Assembly: GCA_963757065.1 (NCBI GenBank)
Contig: CAVWQC010000008.1
Location: 124,001-188,000 of the forward strand
Source of the DNA: PNON01 sp963757065
GTDB taxonomy: Bacteria > Chloroflexota > Anaerolineae > Anaerolineales > Anaerolineaceae
Length of the DNA: 64,000 bases
Direction: 5' to 3'
Shown: piece by piece, positions 26,735 through 36,030 of the stretch
How positions within the stretch are numbered: the first letter of the stretch is position 1
How the letters are laid out: every line of letters starts with the position of its first letter
Notes under the pieces: model-generated
What the model was told of the DNA's origin: nothing
The model's input: only the letters and a program-made list of their open reading frames with translations
Database searches by the model: none
Translations under genes and position numbers: made by a program

Positions 26735-28486
26735 TTACGAATCTTCCATGCCAGTCAATTTTCTCCATTCTCCATGGATTCCATTGGGCGTTACACCAAA
26801 GAAATAGCGAATATCCGTTTCGGATTTAAGGATCAAGTCAAAATTCGAGCCCTTCTTTTGATCACTTCGCAAGACAATACCGTAATCTCCATTCCAATCA
26901 ATGCGTGACAGTTCTGGTTTGGTCGTCAATTCTTCAAACCTGTCTATCGCATAGTGCCAGAGGCGTCTGGCTGAAGATCTGGTTACATTTTTTACCATAT
27001 TCCCGTTACGTAGATCACGCATGGCATAATACTTAACACCGTTTCGGATATCCAAAGGCATGACTTCCACACCGGTTCGGGGAGCTTCGCCACCATCAAC
27101 TTTATCCGGTTCAGGTTCAGTGATATTAATTTGCTCTTTTTCCTGGGGAATTGGGCTTTGGGTAATCTCCGGCTTGCTGAGATTCCCTTTTCTTAGTACA
27201 AGGCTTACAATTTCATCACGAACAGCAACACCAGTTTCCGCTTCATCGCGAATGTAAATTTTATTGTCATCCACTGCATAAGGCGGGTCATCTCCGCGAG
27301 GGATCAGTACCCGCAGTAGTTTCTTACCCTTAAACTCATTTACATCGATCGTACAATGTAGTGGGGGACTGATGGATTTATTGATCTCTTTTTCTAGTGT
27401 GATCGCTGCCTGTTTGGTGTCAGTGACTCCAACAGGAAGTTTGTGCAGATCATGACTGATGCCAATGTACAGGGTTCCGCCATTTGTATTGGCAAAACCA
27501 CAGATATCAGAAACGATCGAATATAGTTTTCCACCTTTGGCAGACATCGACTCATGAAAATCCTGGATAATGTTTGGTCCATCATCCAAGGCTGCCTGTA
27601 TAAAATCAAATACAGGTTCTTCCTGCTGCCGATGTGGACGAGTACGGGCGAAATCGTTGCTTTGTAATAGTTCCTGAATGGCAGAGAAATTTAATTCTTG
27701 CAGATAGAAATCAGTGGTTCTTTCACCGATCCCGAGATTTTTCCTTTTTAATGGGTCAGTTAGTAATCGGTGGGAATCTGACCCTTGAATACAATGCATC
27801 CGGCGAGGATATTCCGGTTTGGTGCCATTAAAGAACCAGGCTGTGGCGCGAGGCCCTTTAATATCGAGATCGGTAACTTCCAACGCATCGAGATTGGCAT
27901 CTTGCGTATAGGCTATTTTTGTCTGCCCGCCAAAATTGAATCCACGCATCGCGACACCATTGGAAGAATTAGAATGCGCAGCAATTGTAATTCCACCTGC
28001 CTGCTTGATCATTCGATACACGGTGAGCACATCTGAGGTTGCGCCGACAGTGGCAGAACCCTCATCGATCAATTCGGAAGGAATATTTAAATTCAGCAGG
28101 AGATGTTCAATTTCCCGAACAGGTTTATCGGGTGAGAATAACCCGATGATATGAAATCCAAAGGTCGCTGTGATTTCAAAACCCGGAAGGATCAATATTT
28201 TACTTGTCAGCCGGTGATACTCAGCCAGTTTAATTTTTTCCGCAGGTAATAATCAATTCAGCTTTTCCAGCATGACCAATTGGTCAATTTCCTCACGAAG
28301 CCTTCGATAACCGGAAACAGTATTATGATCTGCAAAAGCCAGTAACTGAATATCCTTTGCTTCTGCCCGTTGAAGGATTTCCATGTAAGTTAATTCAGAT
28401 TGTTGATAATCAAGGGAGGCTGGTGTGTGTAAATGCAGATCAGCGTTATACCATTGAAACGAATTTTTTGTTATTTGTTTTTTCAC
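26735..28486 (-). CDS. PHP domain fused to AlbA_2 (Schlafen-type) domain, interrupted by in-frame TGA
   Basis: Reading from ATG 28486 gives a PHP phosphoesterase start, NADLHLHTPASLDY and LLAFADHNTVSGYRRL, then a TGA at 28253-28255 in the same frame. Beyond it the same frame continues without shift as LLPAEKIKLAEYHRL and ILILPGFEITATFGFHIIG, which is the expected PHP continuation, so an Arg CGA probably became TGA. After the PHP part (to about residue 300) comes an AlbA_2/Schlafen-like divergent AAA domain: ICGFANTNGGTLYIGIS and KKLLRVLIPRGDDPPYAV, then a C-terminal domain with two segments near the end. Full length would be 583 residues. Function is not established; nucleic-acid processing is a family-based guess. 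Confidence 0.75.
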
Positions 28487-28496
28487 GAAACTTTCC

Positions 28497-28874
28497 TTAA
28501 TGCTCTAATTGTAAATGGATCATTTTTATTAATTCTTCGGGCATATATGGTTTAAGGATAAAACCATCAGCCCCATTGGACAAACAAAAATCTTTCATAT
28601 CTGATCCAGATGAAATGATGATCTTCGTATTTGAAAGGTCCGGCTTCGATCTGATCTCTTTAAGTATATCCAATCCGCTTAATTTATTGAGGAAAATATC
28701 CATCAAAATCAAGTCGGGTTTTGTATCCAATATTTGTGAGATGATCAAGTCAGTCTCTTCTTGTTCTAATTTTACAGTAATAAAATTTTCCAGATTCAAT
28801 AAGATCACTAAAAGATTGATCATAGTTTCATCATCTTCAATGAGGAAGATGGAAGGACGAGACTTATCAACCAT
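28497..28874 (-). CDS. Single-domain response regulator
   Basis: A 125-residue receiver domain with no output domain. Acidic pocket residues are in FLIEDDET near residue 10, the phospho-acceptor Asp lies in PDLILMDIFLNKLSG, the Thr/Ser switch is in KIIISSGSD and the conserved Lys in GFILKPYMPEEL. It would be phosphorylated by a histidine kinase not present here. It starts 1 base after the lon stop codon, so it is probably co-transcribed with hsp20-lon. Confidence 0.88.
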   Translation of the reverse strand: MVDKSRPSIFLIEDDETMINLLVILLNLENFITVKLEQEETDLIISQILDTKPDLILMDIFLNKLSGLDILKEIRSKPDLSNTKIIISSGSDMKDFCLSNGADGFILKPYMPEELIKMIHLQLEH

Positions 28875-28875
28875 T

Positions 28876-31453
28876 TCAGTCGCTTTCTTTCGCTATTTTC
28901 GTTTTAATTCTCGAAACTTTCGCTTTTAGTAATGCTGATTTTAGGACATCATCTACTGTATCCGCAAACACAAATTTGGTTGATTTTAGTACTTCTTCCG
29001 GAAGTTCTTCAAGATCGATCTGATTTCGTCTTGGAAGTATGATCTTTTTTATTCCTGCGCGGTGAGCAGCCAATACTTTTTCCTTGATTCCACCGACTGG
29101 CATAACCAAACCACGTAGCGTGATCTCACCGGTCATTGCAACGAGAGAATCGACCTGCTTTCCAGTTATCAAAGATACAAGCGCAGTTGCCATAGTAACA
29201 CCAGCAGAAGGGCCGTCTTTTGGCTGCGCACCTGCTGGTATGTGCAGGTGGATATCATGCGTATCAAAAAAATCAGTGGGGATCTTTAACTGGTCTGCTT
29301 TAGATCGGACATAAGAAAGGGCTGCCCGGGCAGATTCCTGCATAACATTACCCAGGGATCCTGTGATCTGGAAACCTTTTCCACCTGGCATTTTGGTTGC
29401 TTCAATGAATAGAATCTCACCACCGACAGGTGTCCATGCCAACCCTGTAGCCACTCCGGGCAATGATGTTCGCATGGCTATTTCTTGTGAACCAAAATGG
29501 GTGGGTTTACCTAACAGATCTTTTACATTCCTCGGGTTAATAGTAATACTTTTGGTAAGACCTTCAGTCATGCGGGTTACAAATTTTCGACAAACTGCGC
29601 CAATTTCACGTTCAAGGCTTCTGACACCTGCTTCCCTGGTGTAATTTCGGATGATCGCTTTGATCCCATCAACCGAAAAGGAGATTTCCTTCCCACGCAA
29701 GCCGTTTTCCCGTAGCTGCCTTGGGATCAGGTAATTTCGGGCGATCTCGAGCTTTTCACCTTCCGTGTATCCTGAGATGTCGATGATCTCCATTCTATCC
29801 AACAGTGGTCCTGGTATGGTATCAAGTTGGTTGGCTGTGGTAATGAACATTACCTGCGAAAGATCATAAGCCACTTCCAGGTAATGATCTCTGAACTCAG
29901 AATTTTGTTCCGGATCCAGTACCTCGAGCAGTGCAGAACCGGGATCTCCGTGGAAGTCAAATGTGAGCTTGTCAATTTCGTCCAGCATGAAAACAGGATT
30001 ACGGGAATCTGACCTGCGGATTGCCTGAAGGATACGGCCAGGCATTGCACCGATATAGGTTCTTCGATGTCCACGGATCTCAGCCTCGTCCCGTACTCCA
30101 CCTAAGGATATGCGGATAAATTTTCGACCCAATGCACGAGCTATGGATTGCCCGAGGGAAGTTTTCCCTACTCCAGGAGGACCTACAAAACATAGAATTA
30201 CACCTTCACGCATTTTTCGGATGTAGTCTACGGTTTTATTTTTATCGACTTCTCCGAATTCGCTCTTTTCGCAATTTTCGAACGGCAAGGTACTCCAATA
30301 TTCTTTCCTTCACATCAGACAACCCATAATGGTCATCATTGAGGACCTGGCGGGCATGCGAAATATCGAGGTTATCGTCCGTGATTGTAGACCAAGGAAG
30401 GGATACCAGCCAATCCAAATAGGTACGGATGACACCATACTCGGCTGCGGCGGATGGCAAGCGTGAAAGACGTTCTAACTCACGTTTTGCCTGTTTTTCT
30501 GCCTCTTCAGGCATTTTGGCAGCTTCTAATTTTCGGCGGAATTCCTCAACGTCAGCGGATTGTTCGTCACCTTCTCCCAACTCTCTTTGGATCGCTTTCT
30601 GCTGTTCCCGAAGAAAATATTCCCGCTGCATTTTTTCGATCTCAGAACGAGCTTCGTTTTGTATCTTTTGTCCCAGTTCAAGAACTTCACCTTCCCGGGC
30701 TAGAATTCCAACCAATTTATGCAGCTTTTTCGAAACCGAATCGAGTTCAAGGATTTCCTGCGACTCCTGGGGATCCATCCTCTGGAAGTTTGCTATTGTA
30801 TAAATCGTTTGGAGCGGATCTTCCAAAGAAGAAATGGATGCCACAAGTTCACGTGGAATGGAAGGTACGAGGTCTGAGATATGCTCGAATTGGTTTCGGG
30901 CATTTCTGGCAAGGGCATCGATTTCCAACCCGGTTTCCTGGATTTCCGGGATTAACTGGATCCTGGCTTTAAAGTAAGGCTCAAATTGGGTGAATTCACC
31001 TAATTTGAAGCGGGCAATTCCCTGGATCAATAACCGGATCGTCCCATCTGGTGCACGGAATAAGCGATTGATGACAGCTATGGTCCCGATGGTAAATAGA
31101 TCTTCAGGACCAGGGTTTTCCAATTCCGGATCGCGGGTTGAAACCAAACCGATGACCCTATCTTTAGCAATCACATCATCAACCAGACGAATCGAGCGTG
31201 GTTGACCAATCGTTAGTGGTACTGTAGTTTCAGGGTAGACAACCACGCCACGCAAAGGAAGGATTGGCATTTCATCAGGTAATTTGGAGAGAAGATCGTC
31301 TTCTATCTTCTGATTCGCATTTTCATCTTCCTGTTTTGGATTCACCTTTGTAAGTAAAGGCAGCAAATACATATCATTCATGATACGTTCATCATTTTTT
31401 ATCCATTCGATATCTTTTTCGAAGTCCAACCATTTTGATGCAGGCATTTTCAC
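28876..31453 (-). CDS. lon: Lon protease, interrupted by a +1 frameshift
   Basis: ATP-dependent serine protease for damaged and regulatory proteins. From ATG 31453 the N-terminal substrate domain and coiled coil read to LEYLAVRKLRKERI; one extra base in the AATT at 30257-30260 then shifts the frame, and without it the protein continues as GEVDKNKTVDYIRKMREGV. The AAA part has GPPGVGKTSLG, VFMLDEIDKL and the protease part has PKDGPSAGVTMATALVSL (catalytic Ser) and GGIKEKVLAAHRAGI (catalytic Lys). Combined length is about 858 residues. The start overlaps hsp20 by 4 bases. Housekeeping status and otherwise clean sequence make a sequencing insertion plausible. Confidence 0.9.
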
Positions 31454-31881
31454 TCTTCTTTGATTTCAATGATAGTAGGGAAGGCTTTTGGCAAGGTAAC
31501 AAGTAAAAATCCATCGTGGTATTCTGCTGTCACCTGACTGCCATCCACAGCGGAAGGTAGTTTTATGGTTGACCGAAAATTCCCATATGGAATTTCCATT
31601 TGATGGTAAGCCCGATTTAATTGGAGATCCGGCCTGGAGCCGCTGATATCCAACCGATCATCTTCCAGATTAACGCAAAATTCTTCTTTATTCATTCCAG
31701 CTACTTCCACTCGAACGATGTAATGTTCTTCCGTCTCATATAGATCCGTCGGTGGATGCCATGTATGCGGGTGGTTGGAATGCTTCCAATTAACAATATT
31801 TTTTATATTCTTCTCAGATGGATCTGGATCATTATCCTGAGCCATACTCAGTGACTGATTGATGATTTGTATATCTATCAT
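31450..31881 (-). CDS. Hsp20 small heat-shock protein
   Basis: A 143-residue alpha-crystallin-type chaperone that holds unfolding proteins. The ACD domain runs from about 44 to 135 with PPTDLYETEEHYIVRVEVAG, the FRSTIKLPSAVD segment and the A-x-x-x-n-G-v-L-like AEYHDGFLLVTLPK. The N-terminal arm is about 40 residues; the C-terminal extension is short and the I-x-I motif appears as IIEI. It leads the hsp20-lon-response regulator unit. Confidence 0.93.
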   Translation of the reverse strand: MIDIQIINQSLSMAQDNDPDPSEKNIKNIVNWKHSNHPHTWHPPTDLYETEEHYIVRVEVAGMNKEEFCVNLEDDRLDISGSRPDLQLNRAYHQMEIPYGNFRSTIKLPSAVDGSQVTAEYHDGFLLVTLPKAFPTIIEIKEE

Positions 31882-31911
31882 AATTTACCTTAGTCGATTA
31901 TTAATTCTATT

Positions 31912-31926
31912 TTCTATATTATAGAA
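31912..31926 (-). promoter_or_regulatory. Palindrome over the -10 box of hsp20-lon
   Basis: TTCTATATTATAGAA is a 15-base near-perfect palindrome whose centre holds, on the minus strand, the -10 box TATAAT about 37-42 bases before the hsp20 ATG. It could be a repressor site. It is not CIRCE and not the HspR-type HAIR sequence. A/T richness makes a chance palindrome possible. Confidence 0.4.
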
Positions 31927-32023
31927 TACATAGTACATCACTTAATATTACAACATCAATATAAGAACAATGTAAACAAATGCGAATATTATTAAGTTTG
32001 ATGCAGATTTCCCCTTAAAATAG

Positions 32024-32096
32024 CGCCCCAGGAGAGATTCGAACTCTCAACCAACGGCTTAGAAGGCCGGTGCTCTGTCCATTGAGCTACTAGGGC
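32024..32096 (-). tRNA. tRNA-Arg (anticodon TCT)
   Basis: A 73-base cloverleaf on the minus strand. The acceptor stem GCCCTAG pairs with CTGGGGC (one G-T pair), the D arm starts TAGCTCAATGGACAGAGCA, the anticodon loop is CTTCTAA giving TCT for Arg AGA/AGG, and the T arm has GAGAGTTCGAATCTCTC. The discriminator base is G and no CCA is encoded. It lies alone between the hsp20 promoter region and an unknown gene. Confidence 0.95.
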
Positions 32097-32111
32097 GTGG
32101 ATACAATGATA

Positions 32112-32546
32112 TCACTTATGGCAGGGACGAATACCCATAAAAATTCGTGCACCCGAAAGAAGCCGTAGTATCGTATCACCAGATTTTCCGGCTAATTCTG
32201 CAAGCTCGTTGGGTGTAAGAGGTGTGTTCCCATTGGAAAGAAATATCCTGAAAACGTTATCCACCAGGCTATGGCTGGAGGATACAAATCCTTCCTGCTT
32301 TGAGCAGTGAGTGACCAGCTTCTGTTGTAATCCATCCACTTGGTGAATTTCTGCTGTTACCGGGTCTATAAAGTCAATGAGCAAATCACTTTCCTGGTTT
32401 GAAAAAATAGCTTGATGCTCGAGACAGAGAAAGTCATGTAAAAAGACGTGCCAATTGTTGTCATGTTCTTTCCACCAGGCGAAATCTATGTGGAATGGTG
32501 TACTGGTAGTCGGTTTGACCAGGCTATAGGCTTGTGTCTCAGGCAT
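32112..32546 (-). CDS. Uncharacterised 144-residue protein
   Basis: I do not recognise this protein. It is soluble, has no signal peptide or membrane helix, and its C-terminal 50 residues look like a helical DNA-binding-like unit: LTPNELAELAGKSGDTILRLL resembles a helix-turn-helix, then GARIFMGIRPCHK. An AGGAG site lies before the ATG, which follows the stop of the larger upstream unknown gene by 2 bases, so the two are coupled and probably work together. Confidence 0.7.
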   Translation of the reverse strand: MPETQAYSLVKPTTSTPFHIDFAWWKEHDNNWHVFLHDFLCLEHQAIFSNQESDLLIDFIDPVTAEIHQVDGLQQKLVTHCSKQEGFVSSSHSLVDNVFRIFLSNGNTPLTPNELAELAGKSGDTILRLLSGARIFMGIRPCHK

Positions 32547-32548
32547 AT

Positions 32549-34135
32549 TTACTCCTGCTCGGATTCTTCCATTAATCGATAATACAAATCACCAACATGG
32601 CTGAAGGCGATATTATTGGCCAGGTGATGGAATACTAACTGCAACGGGCAGCGTTTTATTACATTTACTGCAGAGTAGAGCTCAAGTGCATGGAAATGTC
32701 CTTGAGGATTAAGTTTGGTTAGTTCTTTGGCAATCCGAAGAATTGCCTGCTCTGAATTCATATATTGTTTACCGGTTTGAGCCCAAACCTGGTCCAAAGC
32801 ATCGATGTCGGGAATGACAGTTGTCATCCTTTCGTCGTAAACAGTATTGATCTGTTGTTTTAATAAGGCCAAAACTAATATACCATCGGCACCGATTAAA
32901 GCTGTTCGAGCCCATTCTTTTACCGGGCGTCGTTTATTTGCACTCACACCGACATCCCCGGCTGAATTTGCTTTACGGATGGTAATAATGCTCCCGGGTA
33001 TGACCCCGTTCTCAATGTACCATTCCCTTAATCCAACGACGTAGTGGTGCGGACGGACAACCCAGCCTGGAATAGTAACTTTTGTATCATAGTCAGCAAA
33101 TAAAAATTTGATCCGAGGAGATTCAAATGATGTCGGGAATAAATGGTCTGTTCGGTTTGACAACGGCAAAGTACCCGCACGCCAATGAGGGTAAGTAAGG
33201 ATCACCTGGACTTCATCCTGTAAAGGGACGGATTGATCTACAGGTGAGAATTCATCATCCATCTGCTTCTCTGCACGCAGCATTTGAACATCAAATAACG
33301 ATCTATCTATTTTTTCTTCCCTATATTGGAGGTAAACCGGAACAGTTCTAACATTTTCAGGTTCCAATTTTTCAAGGAACCAAAGAACTTCTCCTGAAGG
33401 ACCCACTTCATCAAAGCGGGGATCTTCCTGTAATTTTAGGTTTAATGAAAATTCGATCAATGAGTTATTGACATCTGTAGGCAAATCCAACTGTGCCATT
33501 AATGAAGGTGTTGTAATTGGTCCCCCACCAGCCATATCCAAAATTGCTTCAGCCAGGTTGAGATGCCCGAGGTTGATATCAACAAGTAAAGCACGAGGAA
33601 ACCAAACTCCTGTTGTCAGTACAAGGTCTTCATCCAGAGTTAACACTTCATCCAATTTTTTTATTAAGTTGTTTGAATAATGCGATAAAACGAAATCTTT
33701 ATCCAGGTAATCCAAACCAGCCAGGTTGTCTTGTGGAAGGTTTAATGGGTGGTCTGCATATTCAGATGCAAAACTGCGGATTTCCCCGTTTTGGAACTCA
33801 ACATCCATGACTTTAAATGGAGAATATTCAGGATTTATCCCTGAGCGGATGGCAGTTACTTTACCAGCCTGCCAATTCAGAGCACTGAATAAAATCGAAT
33901 CATTAATTTTGTAAGTCTCTTTAGGAAGATATAAGCGTCCTTCCTCCTGTTTTTTCCTGGTAAGGGCAGCTTTTTCCTTTTGGATTCTGAACGATACTAA
34001 TGCATCTACTAATTGCTCGGTAGTTTGGGGGGTTTCCAACTCAAAGAGATGGTTGTTTATAAAATCCAAATCTTCTTTTGTAACTTCAAAGTGTTGCCAG
34101 AAATCTATTTCTGGATTAATTTGAACAGATGACAT
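32549..34135 (-). CDS. Uncharacterised 528-residue protein
   Basis: I do not recognise this protein. It is soluble, acidic in parts and has a basic helical stretch near 45-70 (EKAALTRKKQEEGRLYLP) followed by a beta-rich segment AGKVTAIRSG. The C-terminal half contains WVVRPHHYVVGLREWYIENG and IITIRKAN. A downstream partner of 144 residues starts 2 bases after its stop. No catalytic motif is seen. It may be a lineage-restricted protein of the Anaerolineae. Upstream is a 150-base gap with the hairpin terminator of the neighbouring operon. Confidence 0.7.
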   Translation of the reverse strand: MSSVQINPEIDFWQHFEVTKEDLDFINNHLFELETPQTTEQLVDALVSFRIQKEKAALTRKKQEEGRLYLPKETYKINDSILFSALNWQAGKVTAIRSGINPEYSPFKVMDVEFQNGEIRSFASEYADHPLNLPQDNLAGLDYLDKDFVLSHYSNNLIKKLDEVLTLDEDLVLTTGVWFPRALLVDINLGHLNLAEAILDMAGGGPITTPSLMAQLDLPTDVNNSLIEFSLNLKLQEDPRFDEVGPSGEVLWFLEKLEPENVRTVPVYLQYREEKIDRSLFDVQMLRAEKQMDDEFSPVDQSVPLQDEVQVILTYPHWRAGTLPLSNRTDHLFPTSFESPRIKFLFADYDTKVTIPGWVVRPHHYVVGLREWYIENGVIPGSIITIRKANSAGDVGVSANKRRPVKEWARTALIGADGILVLALLKQQINTVYDERMTTVIPDIDALDQVWAQTGKQYMNSEQAILRIAKELTKLNPQGHFHALELYSAVNVIKRCPLQLVFHHLANNIAFSHVGDLYYRLMEESEQE

Positions 34136-34241
34136 TCCCTAGCCTTTTCCTTTAATAAATTTCAGTACAGTGCGCGTTTATTATACCTTAGGGAACTGGG
34201 AGGAGCAAGTTTGAACTAAGTAATAAAAAGGATTATAAAAT

Positions 34242-34274
34242 GAAAGTGGGTGTTGATTTTCAACACCCACTTTC
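34242..34274 (-). terminator. Strong terminator of the decarboxylase/cyclase operon
   Basis: Perfect 15-bp stem GAAAGTGGGTGTTGA/TCAACACCCACTTTC with a 3-base loop, followed on the minus strand by ATTTTATAA. It closes the operon that runs from 39.6 kb. Confidence 0.85.
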
Positions 34275-34287
34275 GTATTAGAAAAAA

Positions 34288-35013
34288 CTATACGGTGATC
34301 TCATCCGGGGCGCGCATTACTGCGTTAGCCTTCTTGACACTATCAGGTACATTGAAGTCAAGTTCAGCGCCGACCATCTGCTTCACGTATTTCTTTACAG
34401 CGGCATCCCAATATTTTTTGGTTACATAGTAAACCCGGGCACCACCGAGTTCATGCTGGTATTCTGGCCATGGGTAGGAAGGCTGAGCCATTCCAAGACC
34501 CCAACGCATCCAGCCATTATAGCTTTCATAGGTTGCCCACCATTCCTTGTTGCCAAGGATCTCGAAACCGTAATAAGCTTTGGCATAATACATGATCGCG
34601 CCAATGCGGCCACCGCGGGCAAGAGCCATCGTGTGTAATGAAATATTGATATCTTCATTCATCAAACGGCCATTTGCAAAACCGACCCACAGACCGTCAA
34701 TCAAGCCAACCAGGGTATAAGGATCTTTTAATCGTTGGCGATACCAACCCAGTATTTCTGCATAGACGCGGGCACCGACGATATCATAAAAGTCGTGATC
34801 AACTGTCATATACTTTTTTATGTGCTCGAGCATTAATGGAGCTTCTTCGAGTTTGGCTTCACGTATATAGAGTGTTCGACCGTCTTTTAATTTGACCATT
34901 GCATCCGGGAATGGTTTTAAATCCATTGGGGGAGCCTGAAGTAATGGCTCGATTTCGCGGACATCAATTGTTAATTGTTCTTCAGATACTTTCTCAGGTG
35001 GTTCAAGTCTCAC
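34288..35013 (-). CDS. Uncharacterised protein, possible GNAT-like fold
   Basis: A 241-residue soluble protein. Residues 43-110 look like the start of an acetyltransferase-type fold (KLKDGRTLYIREAKLEEAPL then DPYTLVGLIDGLWVGFANG), but the acetyl-CoA loop is not clear, so the assignment is weak. The rest is rich in Trp and Tyr (EWWATYESYNGWMRWGLG). The start is GTG at 35013 with GAAGGAG upstream. It lies 47 bases downstream of the cyclase gene on the same strand and ends before a strong terminator, so it is likely the last gene of the Na+-decarboxylase operon. Confidence 0.6.
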   Translation of the reverse strand: MRLEPPEKVSEEQLTIDVREIEPLLQAPPMDLKPFPDAMVKLKDGRTLYIREAKLEEAPLMLEHIKKYMTVDHDFYDIVGARVYAEILGWYRQRLKDPYTLVGLIDGLWVGFANGRLMNEDINISLHTMALARGGRIGAIMYYAKAYYGFEILGNKEWWATYESYNGWMRWGLGMAQPSYPWPEYQHELGGARVYYVTKKYWDAAVKKYVKQMVGAELDFNVPDSVKKANAVMRAPDEITV

Positions 35014-35060
35014 GGTAATTTCTCCTTCTAAAATATATTAATATTTTGCCCAATTATATC

Positions 35061-35933
35061 TTACAACTTGGACAATTTGTTTAGCCGATCCACGTGTGTA
35101 GGATCGTAGGCATCACCGAATTTTGTTTTTGGCATGGTGGCAGCTTTCTTCATCAGAGTTTCATATTCATCATCTTCAACGAAAGCTACAGCCCGGCCAA
35201 TGGAAGATTCACCATCTACAAAACGCCAGGGGAAGAAACCAACTTTGACACGGCGGTTGAGAAGCAGGTCAATCTGACCCCCAAAGCATTCTGCATGAAT
35301 AATGGATTTTGCAAACAGATCGATATGCATAAGCTGGTACTTGGAATCATCATAATATTCAGCTAAGGACTGTTTGTACATTTTCTGGAAAACTTTTTCT
35401 GCTTCAGCAGCCTGACGAGGCATCCATGTGCGGACGATTGTGTTCATCGGATGATCTGCAGAACCGCAGTCAACAGCGAGCCAGCGGAGTTTCTTTTTTG
35501 TTGCCCAATCAGCAAATTCCTGTCCAGGACCCGGATGTTTCACCATATAACGGATCTCATCAGCGGTAGGGTGATCCCAACCAAAATGATGGTAACCCGT
35601 GTGAATTACGAGGATATCACCTTCTTTAACTTCCACACGATCTTCGATCATCTTACTGGTGTAGACCTGATAATCGCCAACAGCATCGGAAAGATCAACA
35701 ATTGCTGCTTCATGAACTAAATAGTCTAAATCAAGTTGAGCAATATCCTTACCGGCGGTGTAGAAATGGATTTCTCCATCAAGATGGGTTCCAAGGTGAT
35801 TGGAATGGGTGAGAAGCTGTCCATTTGCACCGTTTGGAGCCAGACGTTTGAAGTATTTCACCTGTAACGGTTCATAAGTCGGCCATGCGGGAGTTGCTAT
35901 TCCCAAAGGGATGGTAAGATCAATAAGTTTCAT
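35061..35933 (-). CDS. Cyclase family protein (kynurenine formamidase-like)
   Basis: Metal-dependent hydrolase of 290 residues of the PF04199 cyclase family, which includes kynurenine formamidase and isatin hydrolase. The metal-binding motif HxGTHxD appears as SNHLGTHLDGEIHF near residues 43-56, and VIHTGYHHFGW and WLAVDCGSADHPMN follow. The exact substrate is not given by the motif; amides, N-formyl compounds or ring amides are typical. An AGGAG site precedes the ATG. Placed between the decarboxylase beta subunit and an unknown protein in the same orientation, it suggests ring opening or amide cleavage in a catabolic pathway. Confidence 0.82.
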   Translation of the reverse strand: MKLIDLTIPLGIATPAWPTYEPLQVKYFKRLAPNGANGQLLTHSNHLGTHLDGEIHFYTAGKDIAQLDLDYLVHEAAIVDLSDAVGDYQVYTSKMIEDRVEVKEGDILVIHTGYHHFGWDHPTADEIRYMVKHPGPGQEFADWATKKKLRWLAVDCGSADHPMNTIVRTWMPRQAAEAEKVFQKMYKQSLAEYYDDSKYQLMHIDLFAKSIIHAECFGGQIDLLLNRRVKVGFFPWRFVDGESSIGRAVAFVEDDEYETLMKKAATMPKTKFGDAYDPTHVDRLNKLSKL

Positions 35934-36030
35934 TTTTTCTCCTTTTTTTCAGAATTATCTGCTTAACTATTAGCCTTACAATTGATTACTTGGGAGTGAT
36001 AATGCTTTGACCACTCCAATTTATTCTACC

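Noticed and set aside
28253..28255. Selenocysteine at the in-frame TGA
   Set aside because: The family has no Cys or Sec there, and no SECIS-like hairpin is evident after it; an Arg codon is expected.
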